Assembly (NCBI GenBank): GCA_965662045.1
Contig: CBFIGE010000004.1
Coordinates: 98,237-162,236, forward strand
Length of the DNA: 64,000 nucleotides
Direction of reading: 5' to 3'
From: UBA3478 sp965662045
GTDB lineage: Bacteria; Bacteroidota; Bacteroidia; Flavobacteriales; Flavobacteriaceae
The notes beneath the pieces are model-generated. The model was not told where the DNA came from, did no database searches, and saw only the letters and a list, made by a program, of their open reading frames with translations. This document shows positions 17,678 through 27,300 of this stretch, one piece after another; positions within the stretch are counted from its first letter, which is position 1, and every line of letters starts with the position of its first letter. A program made the position numbers and the translations under genes.

Positions 17678-19885
17678 ATGAGACTAAGACTATTCGGGTT
17701 TGTGCTCTTATTGACAAGCCTACAATTCATCAATGCGCAAGAAAATAACTATAAAGAGCGACCATCTTTTGCCCCGGTAGCCTTAAAAACTTCAGAACCT
17801 GTTATAGACGGAAATGTCATAGACGACCCAGTTTGGCAAGATATAGACCCCATTACTGATTTAACTCAAGTAACTCCCAATTTCGGAGCGGCGGTAAGTG
17901 AAAAAACAGAAATCAGGGTAGCCTATACAAATAACTCTTTTTTGGTCGCTGTGGTTTGTTATGATAGCACTCCAGAGCGTATCGTGGTTTCTGATTCCCG
18001 AAGAGACGCAAAACTCAATGATGAGGATAGTTTTCAGTTTATAATAGACACCTATAACGACCAACAAAATGGGTTTTTGTTCGGAACTAACCCAGATGCC
18101 AAACAATACGACGCACAGATTGATAACGAAGGTGACGGAAACTTTTCACGAGCTGGACGTCAGCAGGGAGGAGTTATTGGAGGAACCAACCTAAATTGGG
18201 ATGCTTCATGGAATGTGGTCACTCAAAAAGGAGAATTTGGATGGAGCGCTGAGTTTGAAATACCCATGAAATCTATACGATTCTTATCAGGCCAAGACAA
18301 AACATGGGGAATCAACTTTCAAAGAAATATCGCCAAAAACACTGAAATTGCTTTTTGGGCTACTCTACCTCTGGGGTTTGAAATCAAGAGAGTCTCTATG
18401 GCTGGAAAAATGAATGGTATGCATCTCAGGAATCCTAAAAACCTTAAGTTATTTCCCTATGTCATCGGTCAAGAAACAAGAGATAATACAGGAGCTTATA
18501 ACAGCTCTCAAACCAATGGAGATATAGGTGTTGATCTAAAATACAGTTTAACTCCAGGCTTGACTTTAGACCTGACATATAATACTGACTTTGCGCAAGT
18601 TGAGGTTGACGAACAGCAAATCAATTTAGATCGATTTAATTTATTTTTTCCAGAGAAACGCGCATTTTTCTTAGAGAATGCAGGACAATTTTCTGTAGGA
18701 AGCCCAGGTGAGGTAGACTTATTTTTTAGTCGTAGAATTGGAATAGGTGAAAACGGCTCGGTAGTACCAATTGTTGGAGGTGGTCGCATTTCAGGTAAAG
18801 TAGGACAAACCAATATTGGACTTTTAGGCATGCAAACAGAAGCTGTGAGTGAAGATGGCTTAAGAACTAATTTTTCAGTTGCTCGAGTCAATCATGACTT
18901 CTCAAAAAGCCGTTCGTCTTTAGGAGCTATTGTGGTTGGTAAAAATGATGTTGGGGCTGGTTCAGAGAACTTTAATAACGTAATAGCAATAGACGGAAAA
19001 TTAGGACTGGGTAAAAAGGCTGATATAACAGGATTTATTGCTAAAAGTAACGGGCTTCAAGATCGTGAACAAGAACATGCATATCAATTCAAAGGAAATT
19101 ACAATTGGGATGGCTGGCGCGTAAGTTTAGGCTATACCGAACTCGGTGAAGGCTTTAATCCTGAAGTAGGGTTTTTATTGCGCTCCTCTTTTAAAAAGCC
19201 CGAGTTTTTAATTTTTAAACAATGGAGAACAAAAAATTTGGGACCTATATTTGAAGTTAGACCTCATGTCTCAGGGTTTAGCTATTATGATTTTGACAAT
19301 CGTTTAATCAGTAGTTTTTTACACGTGGATAATCACTGGGTTTGGCCAAGCGGCTTTGAAATTCACACTGGAATTAATTTTAGAACAGAGGGTGTTTTTG
19401 AGCCTTTTTCGCTTACTGGAGTTGAAGTTCCAGTTGGAGAATACAATCACCAAGAACTACAGCTTGTCTTGATAACGAATCCGAATAAGGCTATTAATTT
19501 TTACAATAGAACTTTTATTGGAGGATATTACGGCGGAAATCGAATGCAGTTTTCAAACACCATGAACATTCGTTCTGGCAATAAGTTCTCGGCCAATATC
19601 AACCTGACTTACTCTGATTTAAGATTACTTAATGGAGATGTGAACGCTTTGATTACAGGAGCTCGATTGAGCTATTCGTTTACCCCTAAGATGTTTGTTC
19701 AGAGTTTGGTACAGTATAATAATATCACAAATGTCACCTCTTTAAATGCCAGATTTGGATTACTTCAAAAAGCAAATGCAGGTTTATATGTGGTACTCAA
19801 TATTGTAAAAGACAAAGATTGGATCGATCAAATAAACAATCAAACTCTGTCTATTAAATACAGTAGACAGATAGACGTATTATAA
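17678..19885 (+). CDS. DUF5916 outer-membrane protein with N-terminal CBM9-like domain
   Basis: A 735-residue exported protein: signal peptide 1-20, a carbohydrate-binding-module-9-like sandwich from about 35 to 235 (VIDGNVIDDPVWQDIDP start), then the DUF5916 region (about 240-735), rich in amphipathic strands such as LKYSLTPGLTLDLTYNTDFAQVE and FPEKRAFFLENAGQF. The last residues form a typical barrel strand, so an outer-membrane barrel is likely. The family is frequent in Bacteroidota next to peptidases and amidohydrolases, and its function is unknown. The S9 peptidase gene follows 71 bases downstream. Confidence 0.82.
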   Translation: MRLRLFGFVLLLTSLQFINAQENNYKERPSFAPVALKTSEPVIDGNVIDDPVWQDIDPITDLTQVTPNFGAAVSEKTEIRVAYTNNSFLVAVVCYDSTPERIVVSDSRRDAKLNDEDSFQFIIDTYNDQQNGFLFGTNPDAKQYDAQIDNEGDGNFSRAGRQQGGVIGGTNLNWDASWNVVTQKGEFGWSAEFEIPMKSIRFLSGQDKTWGINFQRNIAKNTEIAFWATLPLGFEIKRVSMAGKMNGMHLRNPKNLKLFPYVIGQETRDNTGAYNSSQTNGDIGVDLKYSLTPGLTLDLTYNTDFAQVEVDEQQINLDRFNLFFPEKRAFFLENAGQFSVGSPGEVDLFFSRRIGIGENGSVVPIVGGGRISGKVGQTNIGLLGMQTEAVSEDGLRTNFSVARVNHDFSKSRSSLGAIVVGKNDVGAGSENFNNVIAIDGKLGLGKKADITGFIAKSNGLQDREQEHAYQFKGNYNWDGWRVSLGYTELGEGFNPEVGFLLRSSFKKPEFLIFKQWRTKNLGPIFEVRPHVSGFSYYDFDNRLISSFLHVDNHWVWPSGFEIHTGINFRTEGVFEPFSLTGVEVPVGEYNHQELQLVLITNPNKAINFYNRTFIGGYYGGNRMQFSNTMNIRSGNKFSANINLTYSDLRLLNGDVNALITGARLSYSFTPKMFVQSLVQYNNITNVTSLNARFGLLQKANAGLYVVLNIVKDKDWIDQINNQTLSIKYSRQIDVL

Positions 19886-19956
19886 GGCTTTATGGCTCAT
19901 CACCAGTATTGGCTTAAAGAATTTTAAAATTTCATAACAACTCAACTTAACCTGTC

Positions 19957-22407
19957 ATGAGAAAAAAACTGACTCTGCTTTTTGTAATTCTTGTTTGCAC
20001 TGGGCTATTTGCGCAACAAGACTTGGGCTATCAAACACCTAAAAAAGCCCTGAATGATTTAATTGACGTCGATTTGGCGCCTACTGTTCTTAGAGATTCT
20101 AAAGATGAACATATGGTCTTTGCCTACAGACCAACCTATAAGAGTATAGAAGAGCTTTCGCAGCTTGAGCTTAGAATTGCGGGTCTTAGATTAGACCCTA
20201 ATACCCATATCGGAAGTCGAACAACCTACTACACTAAGGTTGAAGTTGTCGATTTAAAACAAAAAGAGCGAAGACTTCAAGTCGATGGTCTTCCTCAAAA
20301 CCCGCGCTTTTCTAATTTTTCATGGTCGCCAGACGAATCTCATGTGGCCATGACCCACACGACTTCTACTGGAGTAGAACTTTGGGTTTTAAATGTAGCT
20401 CAGCAAAAAGCCAAACGCATATATGAGGCTAAACTCAACGCGAGTTTGGGTTCTCAATTTGTTTGGTTAAAGAATAGCAAAGAACTTTTGATCAAGGTCG
20501 TTCCAGAGGATAAAGAAGCCTTAATCGATACTTCGAAAAAAACACCAACCGGACCAAAGGTTACCGAAAACAACGGAGAAAAAGCGCAAAATAGAACCTA
20601 TCAAGATTTGATCAAGAATCCGAGCGACGTGTACAATTTTAAGCAACTGACAAGAGCTAAAATTCTTAAAATCTCTTTAAAAGGAGAGACATCATCTTTT
20701 TTGGATGCACGAATGTACAGGGCTATTCGAATCTCACCTGACGGCAAATATGTAATGATAAGCTTTTTAAAAGAGCCTTTTTCGTATTTGGTTACATACA
20801 GTCGTTTTCCGCTGGAAACTCATGTTTACGATATGAACGCCAATCTAATCAAGCTTGTGGACGATAGTCCTTTAGAAGAAGTTCGACCAAAAGGTTTTAT
20901 GGCTTCAAAAAAGGGCAAACGGTCTGTAGCCTGGAGAGCAGATAAGGCGTCTACCTTGTATTTCACTCAGGCTTTAGATGAAGGAGACCCTCAAAACAAG
21001 GTTGCGTATAGAGACGCGCTTTACCAGTGGAAGGCTCCTTTTAATGAAGCACCAGAGATGACGGTCATGGTTAAAAACAGAATCTCCAACGTGATTTGGG
21101 GAAATGATAAAACTGCTGTAATTAGTGATCGCTGGTGGAACACTCGTAACACTAAAACCTATGTGTTTGACCCTTCGAAATCTGAACAAATTCCTCAATT
21201 GATCTTCGATCGTAACTATCAGGATGTTTACAGCGACCCGGGTAGATTTGTGACGAAAAAGTCAAAATACAACACCTATGTTTTAAGCCTTGAAGGCAAT
21301 AATGCTTTTTTAATCGGAAGTGGATTTTCTGACAAAGGACAATTTCCTTTTGTCGACCGCTTAAACTTGAGCAACGCGAATACGAGCCGAGTTTATGAGT
21401 CTAGCTACACTGATAAATACGAAGGCATTTTGGATTATCAGAGCGATAAAAATCGCCTGTATCTTCGAATAGAATCACCAAAGGAGTTTCCGAATTACTA
21501 CTATCGCAATTTGGCTAAGCAAAGTGAACTCGATCAATTGACCTCATTTGAAAACCCATTTAAAGCCTTAGTTGACGTTGAGAAAGAACTCGTGAGTTAC
21601 CAAAGAAAAGACGGTTTGGAGTTAAGTGGAGTGCTCTATACGCCAGCAGGCTATGACAAGACAAACCCCAATCCGCTTCCTATGATTTTATGGGCTTATC
21701 CAAGAGAGTATAAAGACAAAAGTAGCGCGGCTCAAAAGACCAATAATCCAAATCGATTCATTTACCCTTCTTGGGGGTCACCAATTTATTGGGTTACTCA
21801 AGGGTATGTCGTTTTAGACCGAGCGGCTTTTCCAATTATTGGAGAAGGGGATACAGAACCAAACGATTCGTTTAGACCCCAACTCGTAGCCAACGCCGAG
21901 GCGGCGATTGATGCTGTTGTAGGATTAGGATACGCTGATCGAGACCGAGTCGCTGTTGGGGGACATAGTTACGGAGCCTTTATGGTGGCAAATTTATTGA
22001 GTCATTCGAATCTTTTTGCGGCTGGAATTGCAAGATCGGGGGCCTATAATAGAACGCTTACTCCTTTTGGCTTTCAAAGTGAGCCTAGGTCTTACTGGGA
22101 AGCACCTGAGGTGTATTATACCATGTCGCCTTTTATGCATGCAGATAAAATGAAAACGCCACTTCTATTGGTGCACGGAGAAGAAGATAACAATTCAGGA
22201 ACCTACCCCATGCAAAGTGAGCGTTATTACAATGCCCTCAAGGGGTTAGGTGCCACCACTAGACTTGTGATGTTTCCAAAGGAAAGTCATGGCTATAGAG
22301 CCAAAGAAACTATCTTACATTTAATCTGGGAACAGGACCGCTGGTTAGAGAAACACGTCAAGTCGAAAAAGACCGACTTGTCAAAAGAAAAAACACCTAA
22401 AGGATAG
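19957..22407 (+). CDS. Exported S9 peptidase, glutamyl-endopeptidase (CGEP)-like
   Basis: An 816-residue exported serine peptidase. The signal peptide is 1-20, a beta-propeller spans about 60-540, and the hydrolase domain about 560-800. The triad is Ser671 in GGHSYGAF, Asp744 in HGEEDNNSGT and His778 in KESHGY. The acid motif EEDNNSGTYPMQSERYY and the segment DRAAFPIIGEGDTEPND are those of the chloroplast glutamyl-endopeptidase-like branch of S9, not of prolyl oligopeptidase proper. It likely cleaves after acidic residues in the periplasm. A GntP permease starts 9 bases after its stop, so both are one operon. Confidence 0.9.
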   Translation: MRKKLTLLFVILVCTGLFAQQDLGYQTPKKALNDLIDVDLAPTVLRDSKDEHMVFAYRPTYKSIEELSQLELRIAGLRLDPNTHIGSRTTYYTKVEVVDLKQKERRLQVDGLPQNPRFSNFSWSPDESHVAMTHTTSTGVELWVLNVAQQKAKRIYEAKLNASLGSQFVWLKNSKELLIKVVPEDKEALIDTSKKTPTGPKVTENNGEKAQNRTYQDLIKNPSDVYNFKQLTRAKILKISLKGETSSFLDARMYRAIRISPDGKYVMISFLKEPFSYLVTYSRFPLETHVYDMNANLIKLVDDSPLEEVRPKGFMASKKGKRSVAWRADKASTLYFTQALDEGDPQNKVAYRDALYQWKAPFNEAPEMTVMVKNRISNVIWGNDKTAVISDRWWNTRNTKTYVFDPSKSEQIPQLIFDRNYQDVYSDPGRFVTKKSKYNTYVLSLEGNNAFLIGSGFSDKGQFPFVDRLNLSNANTSRVYESSYTDKYEGILDYQSDKNRLYLRIESPKEFPNYYYRNLAKQSELDQLTSFENPFKALVDVEKELVSYQRKDGLELSGVLYTPAGYDKTNPNPLPMILWAYPREYKDKSSAAQKTNNPNRFIYPSWGSPIYWVTQGYVVLDRAAFPIIGEGDTEPNDSFRPQLVANAEAAIDAVVGLGYADRDRVAVGGHSYGAFMVANLLSHSNLFAAGIARSGAYNRTLTPFGFQSEPRSYWEAPEVYYTMSPFMHADKMKTPLLLVHGEEDNNSGTYPMQSERYYNALKGLGATTRLVMFPKESHGYRAKETILHLIWEQDRWLEKHVKSKKTDLSKEKTPKG

Positions 22408-22416
22408 GACTTTAAG

Positions 22417-23733
22417 ATGTCGTTAGTTGTAGTTGGAATTGGAATTTTCGCGCTATTTCTGCTTGTCGCAGTTATACGATTAAACACTTTTATCTCTTTT
22501 ATTCTAGTCGCCTTAGGGATTGGAATCTTTCAAGGGATGCCCTTAGATCAATTGGTGGGTTCTTTAGAGAAAGGAATCGGAAATATTCTCGGCTTTTTAG
22601 TTATGATTTTAGGCTTTGGTGCCATGCTAGGTAAACTTGTTGCCGAGAGTGGAGCTGCCCAGCGAATCACCGAAGGTTTAGTCGCTTTTTTTGGAGTGAA
22701 AAACACGAAAATCGCTGTTATGCTTACAGGCTTTTTGGTCGGTATTACACTCTTTTATTCTGTAGGCTTTGTCATTTTAGTACCCTTGGTATTTACGGTT
22801 GCGGCTTCAACAGGACTGCCTTTAATTCAGGTTGCACTACCCATGCTTGCTTCTCTGTCGGTTACCCATGGTTTTTTGCCGCCACACCCGGCGCCATCGG
22901 CTTTATCTGTGATGTTTGAAGCAGATTTGGGTAAAACCTTGTTGTATGGATTTATTGTTTCTATTCCCGCGATACTAATTTCAGGGCCAGTATTGGTTCG
23001 TTTTTTACCAAAGGTTCAGGCCAGACCAATTAAAGAATTTCAAGCGAGTCGCGTTTTTACTAAAGAAGAAATGCCCGGCTTAGGTATAAGTTTGTTGACC
23101 ACCTTATTGCCAGTACTTATCATTGGAATTGCCACGGTGCTTGTAGAGATAAACAGCTTGTCAGCGCAAACCATGACTGTTGTTGAATTTATAGGAAACC
23201 CTGTTATCGCCTTATTAATTACAGTATTATTTGCCGCTTACGTCTTGGGAATACGCAGAGGTAAAAGCGTAAAAGAGGTGATGGATATTTATGCCAATTC
23301 AATTAAGGGTATTACAATGGTCTTGCTTATTATAGCTGGCTCAGGAGCCCTAAAACAAATTTTAGTCGATAGTGGAGTTAGTCAAGAAATCGGAGTGATG
23401 TTAGAAGGCATCAATATATCTCCACTTATCATTGCCTGGTTTATCGCTACCGTTATTCGATTTACAGTGGGTTCTGCTACTGTGGCTGGGCTTACGGCAG
23501 CGGGTATTGTGCTTCCACTGGTCAGTGCTACCGATGTAAGCCCAGAACTTATGGTTTTGGCAATTGGTTCTGGTAGTTTGATGTTGTCTCATTTGAACGA
23601 TTCAGGTTTTTGGCTGTTCAAGGAGTATTTTAATCTTACTATAAAAGAAACGTTATCTACTTGGACCGTGATGGAAACCAGCATTGGAATTTCTGGTTTA
23701 TTGGGTGTATTAGCCCTTAATCAATTGATTTGA
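22417..23733 (+). CDS. GntP-family permease
   Basis: A 438-residue inner-membrane transporter with about 12-13 hydrophobic segments. Family marks are the loop THGFLPPHPAPSAL (about residues 149-162) and the C-terminal FTVGSATVAGLTAAG and HLNDSGFWLFKEYF segments, all characteristic of the gluconate:H+ symporter family. The family imports gluconate and related hydroxy acids (for example D-serine in DsdX-type members), so the substrate here is open. It is translated 9 bases behind the CGEP-like peptidase, and its 3' end overlaps the convergent GNAT gene by 17 bases. Confidence 0.9.
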   Translation: MSLVVVGIGIFALFLLVAVIRLNTFISFILVALGIGIFQGMPLDQLVGSLEKGIGNILGFLVMILGFGAMLGKLVAESGAAQRITEGLVAFFGVKNTKIAVMLTGFLVGITLFYSVGFVILVPLVFTVAASTGLPLIQVALPMLASLSVTHGFLPPHPAPSALSVMFEADLGKTLLYGFIVSIPAILISGPVLVRFLPKVQARPIKEFQASRVFTKEEMPGLGISLLTTLLPVLIIGIATVLVEINSLSAQTMTVVEFIGNPVIALLITVLFAAYVLGIRRGKSVKEVMDIYANSIKGITMVLLIIAGSGALKQILVDSGVSQEIGVMLEGINISPLIIAWFIATVIRFTVGSATVAGLTAAGIVLPLVSATDVSPELMVLAIGSGSLMLSHLNDSGFWLFKEYFNLTIKETLSTWTVMETSIGISGLLGVLALNQLI

Positions 23734-24178
23734 CGACTTGATGTAGGTGCAATCCTTTGCCCCAATAATCGTCCTGGGTTTTTTCGAGTGTATAACCCAA
23801 TTTCTTAAAGAACGTAGAAGTCTTTTGGGAGGTTGTGATTACAATTTTTTTCACTGTTTTATGAGGCAAAATATGCGCTTCGCAAAAACGAACGGCCTTG
23901 CTTCCTACTCTTTGGCCATGAATCTTAGGGTCAAAAAAAATCCAATCTATTTTAGCGTATTCTTGCGAGGAAAAAAGACTATATCCAAACCCACCTACCA
24001 CCTCATTTTTTTTATCATATACTGTAAAGTAAAACTGCCTTTGGGTATTCAAAAACAGAAGATAATCTTCAATTTCATCATTGTCAAAGAAGGTAGGCAT
24101 GTTCAATTTGATCACGCGTGTTAATTCGGCATTGTCACTTATGCTATAGGGATTAAAAGCAACTTGCAATTCGTTCAT
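23717..24178 (-). CDS. GNAT family N-acetyltransferase
   Basis: A 153-residue protein with the GNAT acetyl-CoA fold: a central strand VVGGFGYSLF, the AcCoA-binding stretch KIHGQRVGSKAVRFCE (QRVGS replaces the usual QxxGxG/A) at about residues 88-103, and a C-terminal FFKKLGYT strand. The acceptor substrate is unknown. Its ATG overlaps the stop of the upstream GH30 gene (TAATG), indicating translational coupling, while its own 3' end overlaps the convergent GntP gene by 17 bases. Confidence 0.8.
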   Translation of the reverse strand: MNELQVAFNPYSISDNAELTRVIKLNMPTFFDNDEIEDYLLFLNTQRQFYFTVYDKKNEVVGGFGYSLFSSQEYAKIDWIFFDPKIHGQRVGSKAVRFCEAHILPHKTVKKIVITTSQKTSTFFKKLGYTLEKTQDDYWGKGLHLHQVVKSID

Positions 24179-25569
24179 TAGGGTTTAGAAAAAGTTACAC
24201 TGAGTGCAGATTGAGCCGGAACAGTATAGGTGAAAACTTCTTCGAGCCCACTAATTCGAACAGTATGCTGTTTTTCGTTTTTGTTGTATAGTAAAACACT
24301 GATGCTACCATCTTCATTTTCATAGGCGGTGTTTGGCACACTGTCGTGTTGAGCAGAATGAATTCTGAAGGCTCCTGGACGAACGAAAGGCGAGGTATGA
24401 GCCATGACGTAATACGAAGGGTTGGCGATTACCTTGTTCTGATCTATGGTTATTGCGCCTAAACATCTAGTGCATCCACCCCGGTCTGTGTGCGGTTTTA
24501 GTTCGGGGTTATTGCTGAGGTTCCATTCTAAAACGACCTTTGACCAATTATTTGGAGCCCCAATCATGAGTTGTTCAAAGTGCCAATTGAAATCCTTTTC
24601 GAAGTCTCCGGGAGCCCCTGTCCACTGTTCAGTAAAATAGAGATTTTTTGACGGAAAGGCCTTGTGAACTTCTGAAAGGGCAGTGATAGATCCTGCATAG
24701 AGATGAAATGCTGATCCGTCGATGTAAGCGTTTGCTTCAGGATTACTGAGCACTTCAATAGGATAATTGTATTCGTCAGCATTATGATCCCAAATGATGA
24801 TTTTAGCGTCAATGTTTTCTTTCTCAAAAAGAGGGCCTAAGTGAGCTCCGATAAACTCTGCTTGATCGGCAGAACTCATATACATACTGGGATTGTTTCC
24901 AGGGTGATGAGGTTCGTTTTGAATTGTAATCGCATCTATTTTTATGCCTTCTTCTGCCATGGCTTTGATGTATTTTGTGAAATACAAGGCGTATGCTGAA
25001 TAATATTTTTTGAGCAACTCTCCCCCTCTGCTGTCTTGGTTGCTTTTCATCCACTTTGGGGCTGACCAAGGCGATGACATCAATTGTATTTTAGGGTTGA
25101 TGTTTTTTATTTTTTTCAAAACAGGAAGCAAGTACAAAGTATCTCTGCTCAAGCTAAAACTTGACAAGTCTTCATCTTCTTGATTCGAATCTAGGTCATT
25201 GTACGACCAGGGAAATTCGTCTAAATCTGAAGCGCCTAAACTCAATCTCAGATAGCTTATTCCCATAGCTCCTTTTTGCGTTCCGAAAAGAGCTTGTAGC
25301 AAAGAGTCTTGAGGCGCTGTATCCATTTGAAAGATATGTGCTGCACTTCCATTAGTCAAGGTATAGCCAAAACCATCCATCTGTTGAAATCGCTGAGTAG
25401 TGTCAATGGCAATATCAAGGTCAAAGGCAGAATTTTCAGTTGGTGAAATAGGGGTTATTTTTTGAGCCCCATTGCTTTGACTTAAAAGCGCATATGTGCT
25501 TAAAGTTTTTTTGTCGTTGCAGCCAACAAGCAAGGCTAGTACTGCTATTAAAATTATTGTTTTTTTCAT
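24178..25569 (-). CDS. GH30 glycosidase (glucosylceramidase-like) lipoprotein
   Basis: A 463-residue lipoprotein (signal MKKTIILIAVLALLVGC, lipid Cys17) with a (beta/alpha)8 barrel and side beta-domain of the GH30 family. The start of the barrel is FQQMDGFGYTLTNGSAA. The acid/base is Glu219 in IQNEPHHP, and the nucleophile is Glu314 in YFTEQWTG. The C-terminal beta-domain ends with VPAQSALSVTF. GH30 members hydrolyse beta-glucosides, beta-1,6-glucans, xylans or fucosides; the sequence alone does not fix the substrate. It lies in a glycan-degrading neighbourhood and is coupled to the GNAT gene. Confidence 0.9.
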   Translation of the reverse strand: MKKTIILIAVLALLVGCNDKKTLSTYALLSQSNGAQKITPISPTENSAFDLDIAIDTTQRFQQMDGFGYTLTNGSAAHIFQMDTAPQDSLLQALFGTQKGAMGISYLRLSLGASDLDEFPWSYNDLDSNQEDEDLSSFSLSRDTLYLLPVLKKIKNINPKIQLMSSPWSAPKWMKSNQDSRGGELLKKYYSAYALYFTKYIKAMAEEGIKIDAITIQNEPHHPGNNPSMYMSSADQAEFIGAHLGPLFEKENIDAKIIIWDHNADEYNYPIEVLSNPEANAYIDGSAFHLYAGSITALSEVHKAFPSKNLYFTEQWTGAPGDFEKDFNWHFEQLMIGAPNNWSKVVLEWNLSNNPELKPHTDRGGCTRCLGAITIDQNKVIANPSYYVMAHTSPFVRPGAFRIHSAQHDSVPNTAYENEDGSISVLLYNKNEKQHTVRISGLEEVFTYTVPAQSALSVTFSKP

Positions 25570-25610
25570 GGCTTAAGGTTGTTGATGGAGTGAATCTCAT
25601 GCCTTTTTCA

Positions 25611-25624
25611 TAACTTACAAGTTA
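25611..25624. promoter_or_regulatory. 14-base inverted repeat in the GH30/hydrolase divergent region
   Basis: TAACTT-AC-AAGTTA is a perfect dyad of 6-base arms around 2 bases, placed between the divergent GH30 start (25569) and the serine-hydrolase start (25647). Its position fits an operator serving both genes, but no matching copy was found elsewhere in the window and no regulator is linked. Confidence 0.3.
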
Positions 25625-25646
25625 GACTAACTAAACCATTTAAACA

Positions 25647-26909
25647 ATGAGAAAATATTTATTTATCCTGCTCTTAGCGGCAGTTCAGTCAACTTTATTT
25701 AGCCAACAATTAGTTGAAAATAAGGCGGAATCTGTAGGAATGTCTTCTGAGCGATTGAACACCTTCAGTAATACTTTTCATCAATATGTGAATCAAGGGC
25801 AATTACCGGGCACAGTGACATTGATTGCTCGAAAAGGCCAAGTCGTATATCACGAAGCTATTGGGATGCAAGACATCGAAAATGAGATTTCAATGACTAC
25901 TGACGCTATGTTTCGTATAGCCTCTCAAACTAAAGCGATTGTGAGTACAGCGGTGATGATGTTGCAAGAACGAGGGCAATTGTTAATCAATGACCCTATC
26001 AGCAAATACATTCCAGAATTTAAAAACAGTACAGTGGCCGTTAAAAATGAAGATGACTCTTACGATGTTGTTCCTGCTAATAGAGAAATTACAATTCGTG
26101 ATTTACTCACTCACACAGCGGGAATTGGCTATGGATATGGAGTGGCAGCAGATAAGTGGGAAGAAGCAGACCTGCAAGGCTGGTATTTTGCGCACAGAGA
26201 TGAAGCGGTTTTGGAAACAGTTAAACGCATAGCATTATTACCACACGATGCACAGCCAGGATCACAGTTTGTCTATGGCTACAATACCGATATTTTAGGA
26301 GCATTGGTCAATGTGGTTTCAGGGCAAAGTTTGGCTGAGTTTTTAAGTGAACATATTTTAGATCCATTAGGGATGAATGACACCTATTTTTACCTACCCA
26401 AAAATAAGGCAAAACGCTTGGCTACGGTCTACAATATGGTTGACCAAAGATTGGTCCGGGCTCCTAAAGAGGGAACGATGCAGAGTCAAGGCCATTATGT
26501 TAAGGGTCCTCGTAAGAATTACTCAGGAGGAGCTGGTTTAGTTAGCACTGCTATGGATTATGCAAAGTTTTTGCAGATGATGCTCAATGGAGGAACCTAC
26601 AACAATCACCGAATACTATCTCGAAAATCTGTTGAATTGATGACCGTAGATCACCTTGGAGGTATTGAGTACAGCTGGCAAAACGGAATGGGTTTTGGAT
26701 TGGGATATTCGATATCAAAAGATTTAGGTCTAAGAGGCGAATTAGGCTCTGTAGGTGAGTTTGGCTGGGGTGGCGCATACCATTCGAGTTATTGGGTTGA
26801 CCCTAAAGAAGAACTCGTCGTCGTTTATTTTACACAAGTTATTCCTATTCAAAATGTAGACGATCATCAAAAGTTAAGAGCTTTAGTTTATCAGGCCATT
26901 ATCGATTAA
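25647..26909 (+). CDS. Exported serine hydrolase, class C beta-lactamase fold
   Basis: A 420-residue exported enzyme of the beta-lactamase/EstB/D-aminopeptidase superfamily. The signal peptide covers residues 1-19. The catalytic SxxK is Ser93-Gln-Thr-Lys96 in RIASQTKAIV, and the tyrosine motif is Tyr210 in FVYGYNTDILG. The C-terminal HxG-like motif would be in the GGAYHSSYWVDP region. Members are carboxylesterases, D-amino-acid peptidases or transpeptidase-like enzymes, and beta-lactam hydrolysis is not implied. A Dabb protein follows 4 bases later, so the two form an operon. Confidence 0.88.
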   Translation: MRKYLFILLLAAVQSTLFSQQLVENKAESVGMSSERLNTFSNTFHQYVNQGQLPGTVTLIARKGQVVYHEAIGMQDIENEISMTTDAMFRIASQTKAIVSTAVMMLQERGQLLINDPISKYIPEFKNSTVAVKNEDDSYDVVPANREITIRDLLTHTAGIGYGYGVAADKWEEADLQGWYFAHRDEAVLETVKRIALLPHDAQPGSQFVYGYNTDILGALVNVVSGQSLAEFLSEHILDPLGMNDTYFYLPKNKAKRLATVYNMVDQRLVRAPKEGTMQSQGHYVKGPRKNYSGGAGLVSTAMDYAKFLQMMLNGGTYNNHRILSRKSVELMTVDHLGGIEYSWQNGMGFGLGYSISKDLGLRGELGSVGEFGWGGAYHSSYWVDPKEELVVVYFTQVIPIQNVDDHQKLRALVYQAIID

Positions 26910-26913
26910 CCTT

Positions 26914-27300
26914 ATGAAAAAAATCATTTTATTTTTAGTTATTGCAATGAGTTCAACAGCATTCTCTCAAGCAGAACCTTTGGAAGGTCCTTTAGTGCAC
27001 ACTGTTTTATTTTGGCTCAATGAGCCGGATAATGCATCTGACCGTTCCGATTTCGAAAAAGCCATTAAAGAGTTAATGGCCACAAATCCACAGGCGATTA
27101 AATCACATCTTGGAAGACCTGCATCCACAGAGCAAAGAGATGTAGTGGATAATAGCTACACCTATCTCTATATGATGACATTTGCCAATGCTGAAGATGA
27201 GGCGGCTTACCAAGTAGATCCGACACATTTAAAGTTTGTTGATTCGGCAAATCATTTGTGGAAAAAAGTAGTGGTTTACGATTCTAGCGCTATTGATTAG
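26914..27300 (+). CDS. Exported Dabb (stress-responsive alpha/beta-barrel) protein
   Basis: A 128-residue protein: signal peptide 1-19, then one Dabb domain of the ferredoxin-like dimeric alpha/beta-barrel type. LVHTVLFWL forms the first strand, SHLGRPA lies in the middle, and DPTHLKFVD carries the His typical of this family. Dabb proteins include plant stress proteins and polyketide cyclases such as olivetolic acid cyclase, and most bacterial copies are uncharacterised. Export is less common. It lies directly behind the beta-lactamase-fold hydrolase, and its 3' end overlaps the convergent sulfatase by 11 bases. Confidence 0.8.
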   Translation: MKKIILFLVIAMSSTAFSQAEPLEGPLVHTVLFWLNEPDNASDRSDFEKAIKELMATNPQAIKSHLGRPASTEQRDVVDNSYTYLYMMTFANAEDEAAYQVDPTHLKFVDSANHLWKKVVVYDSSAID

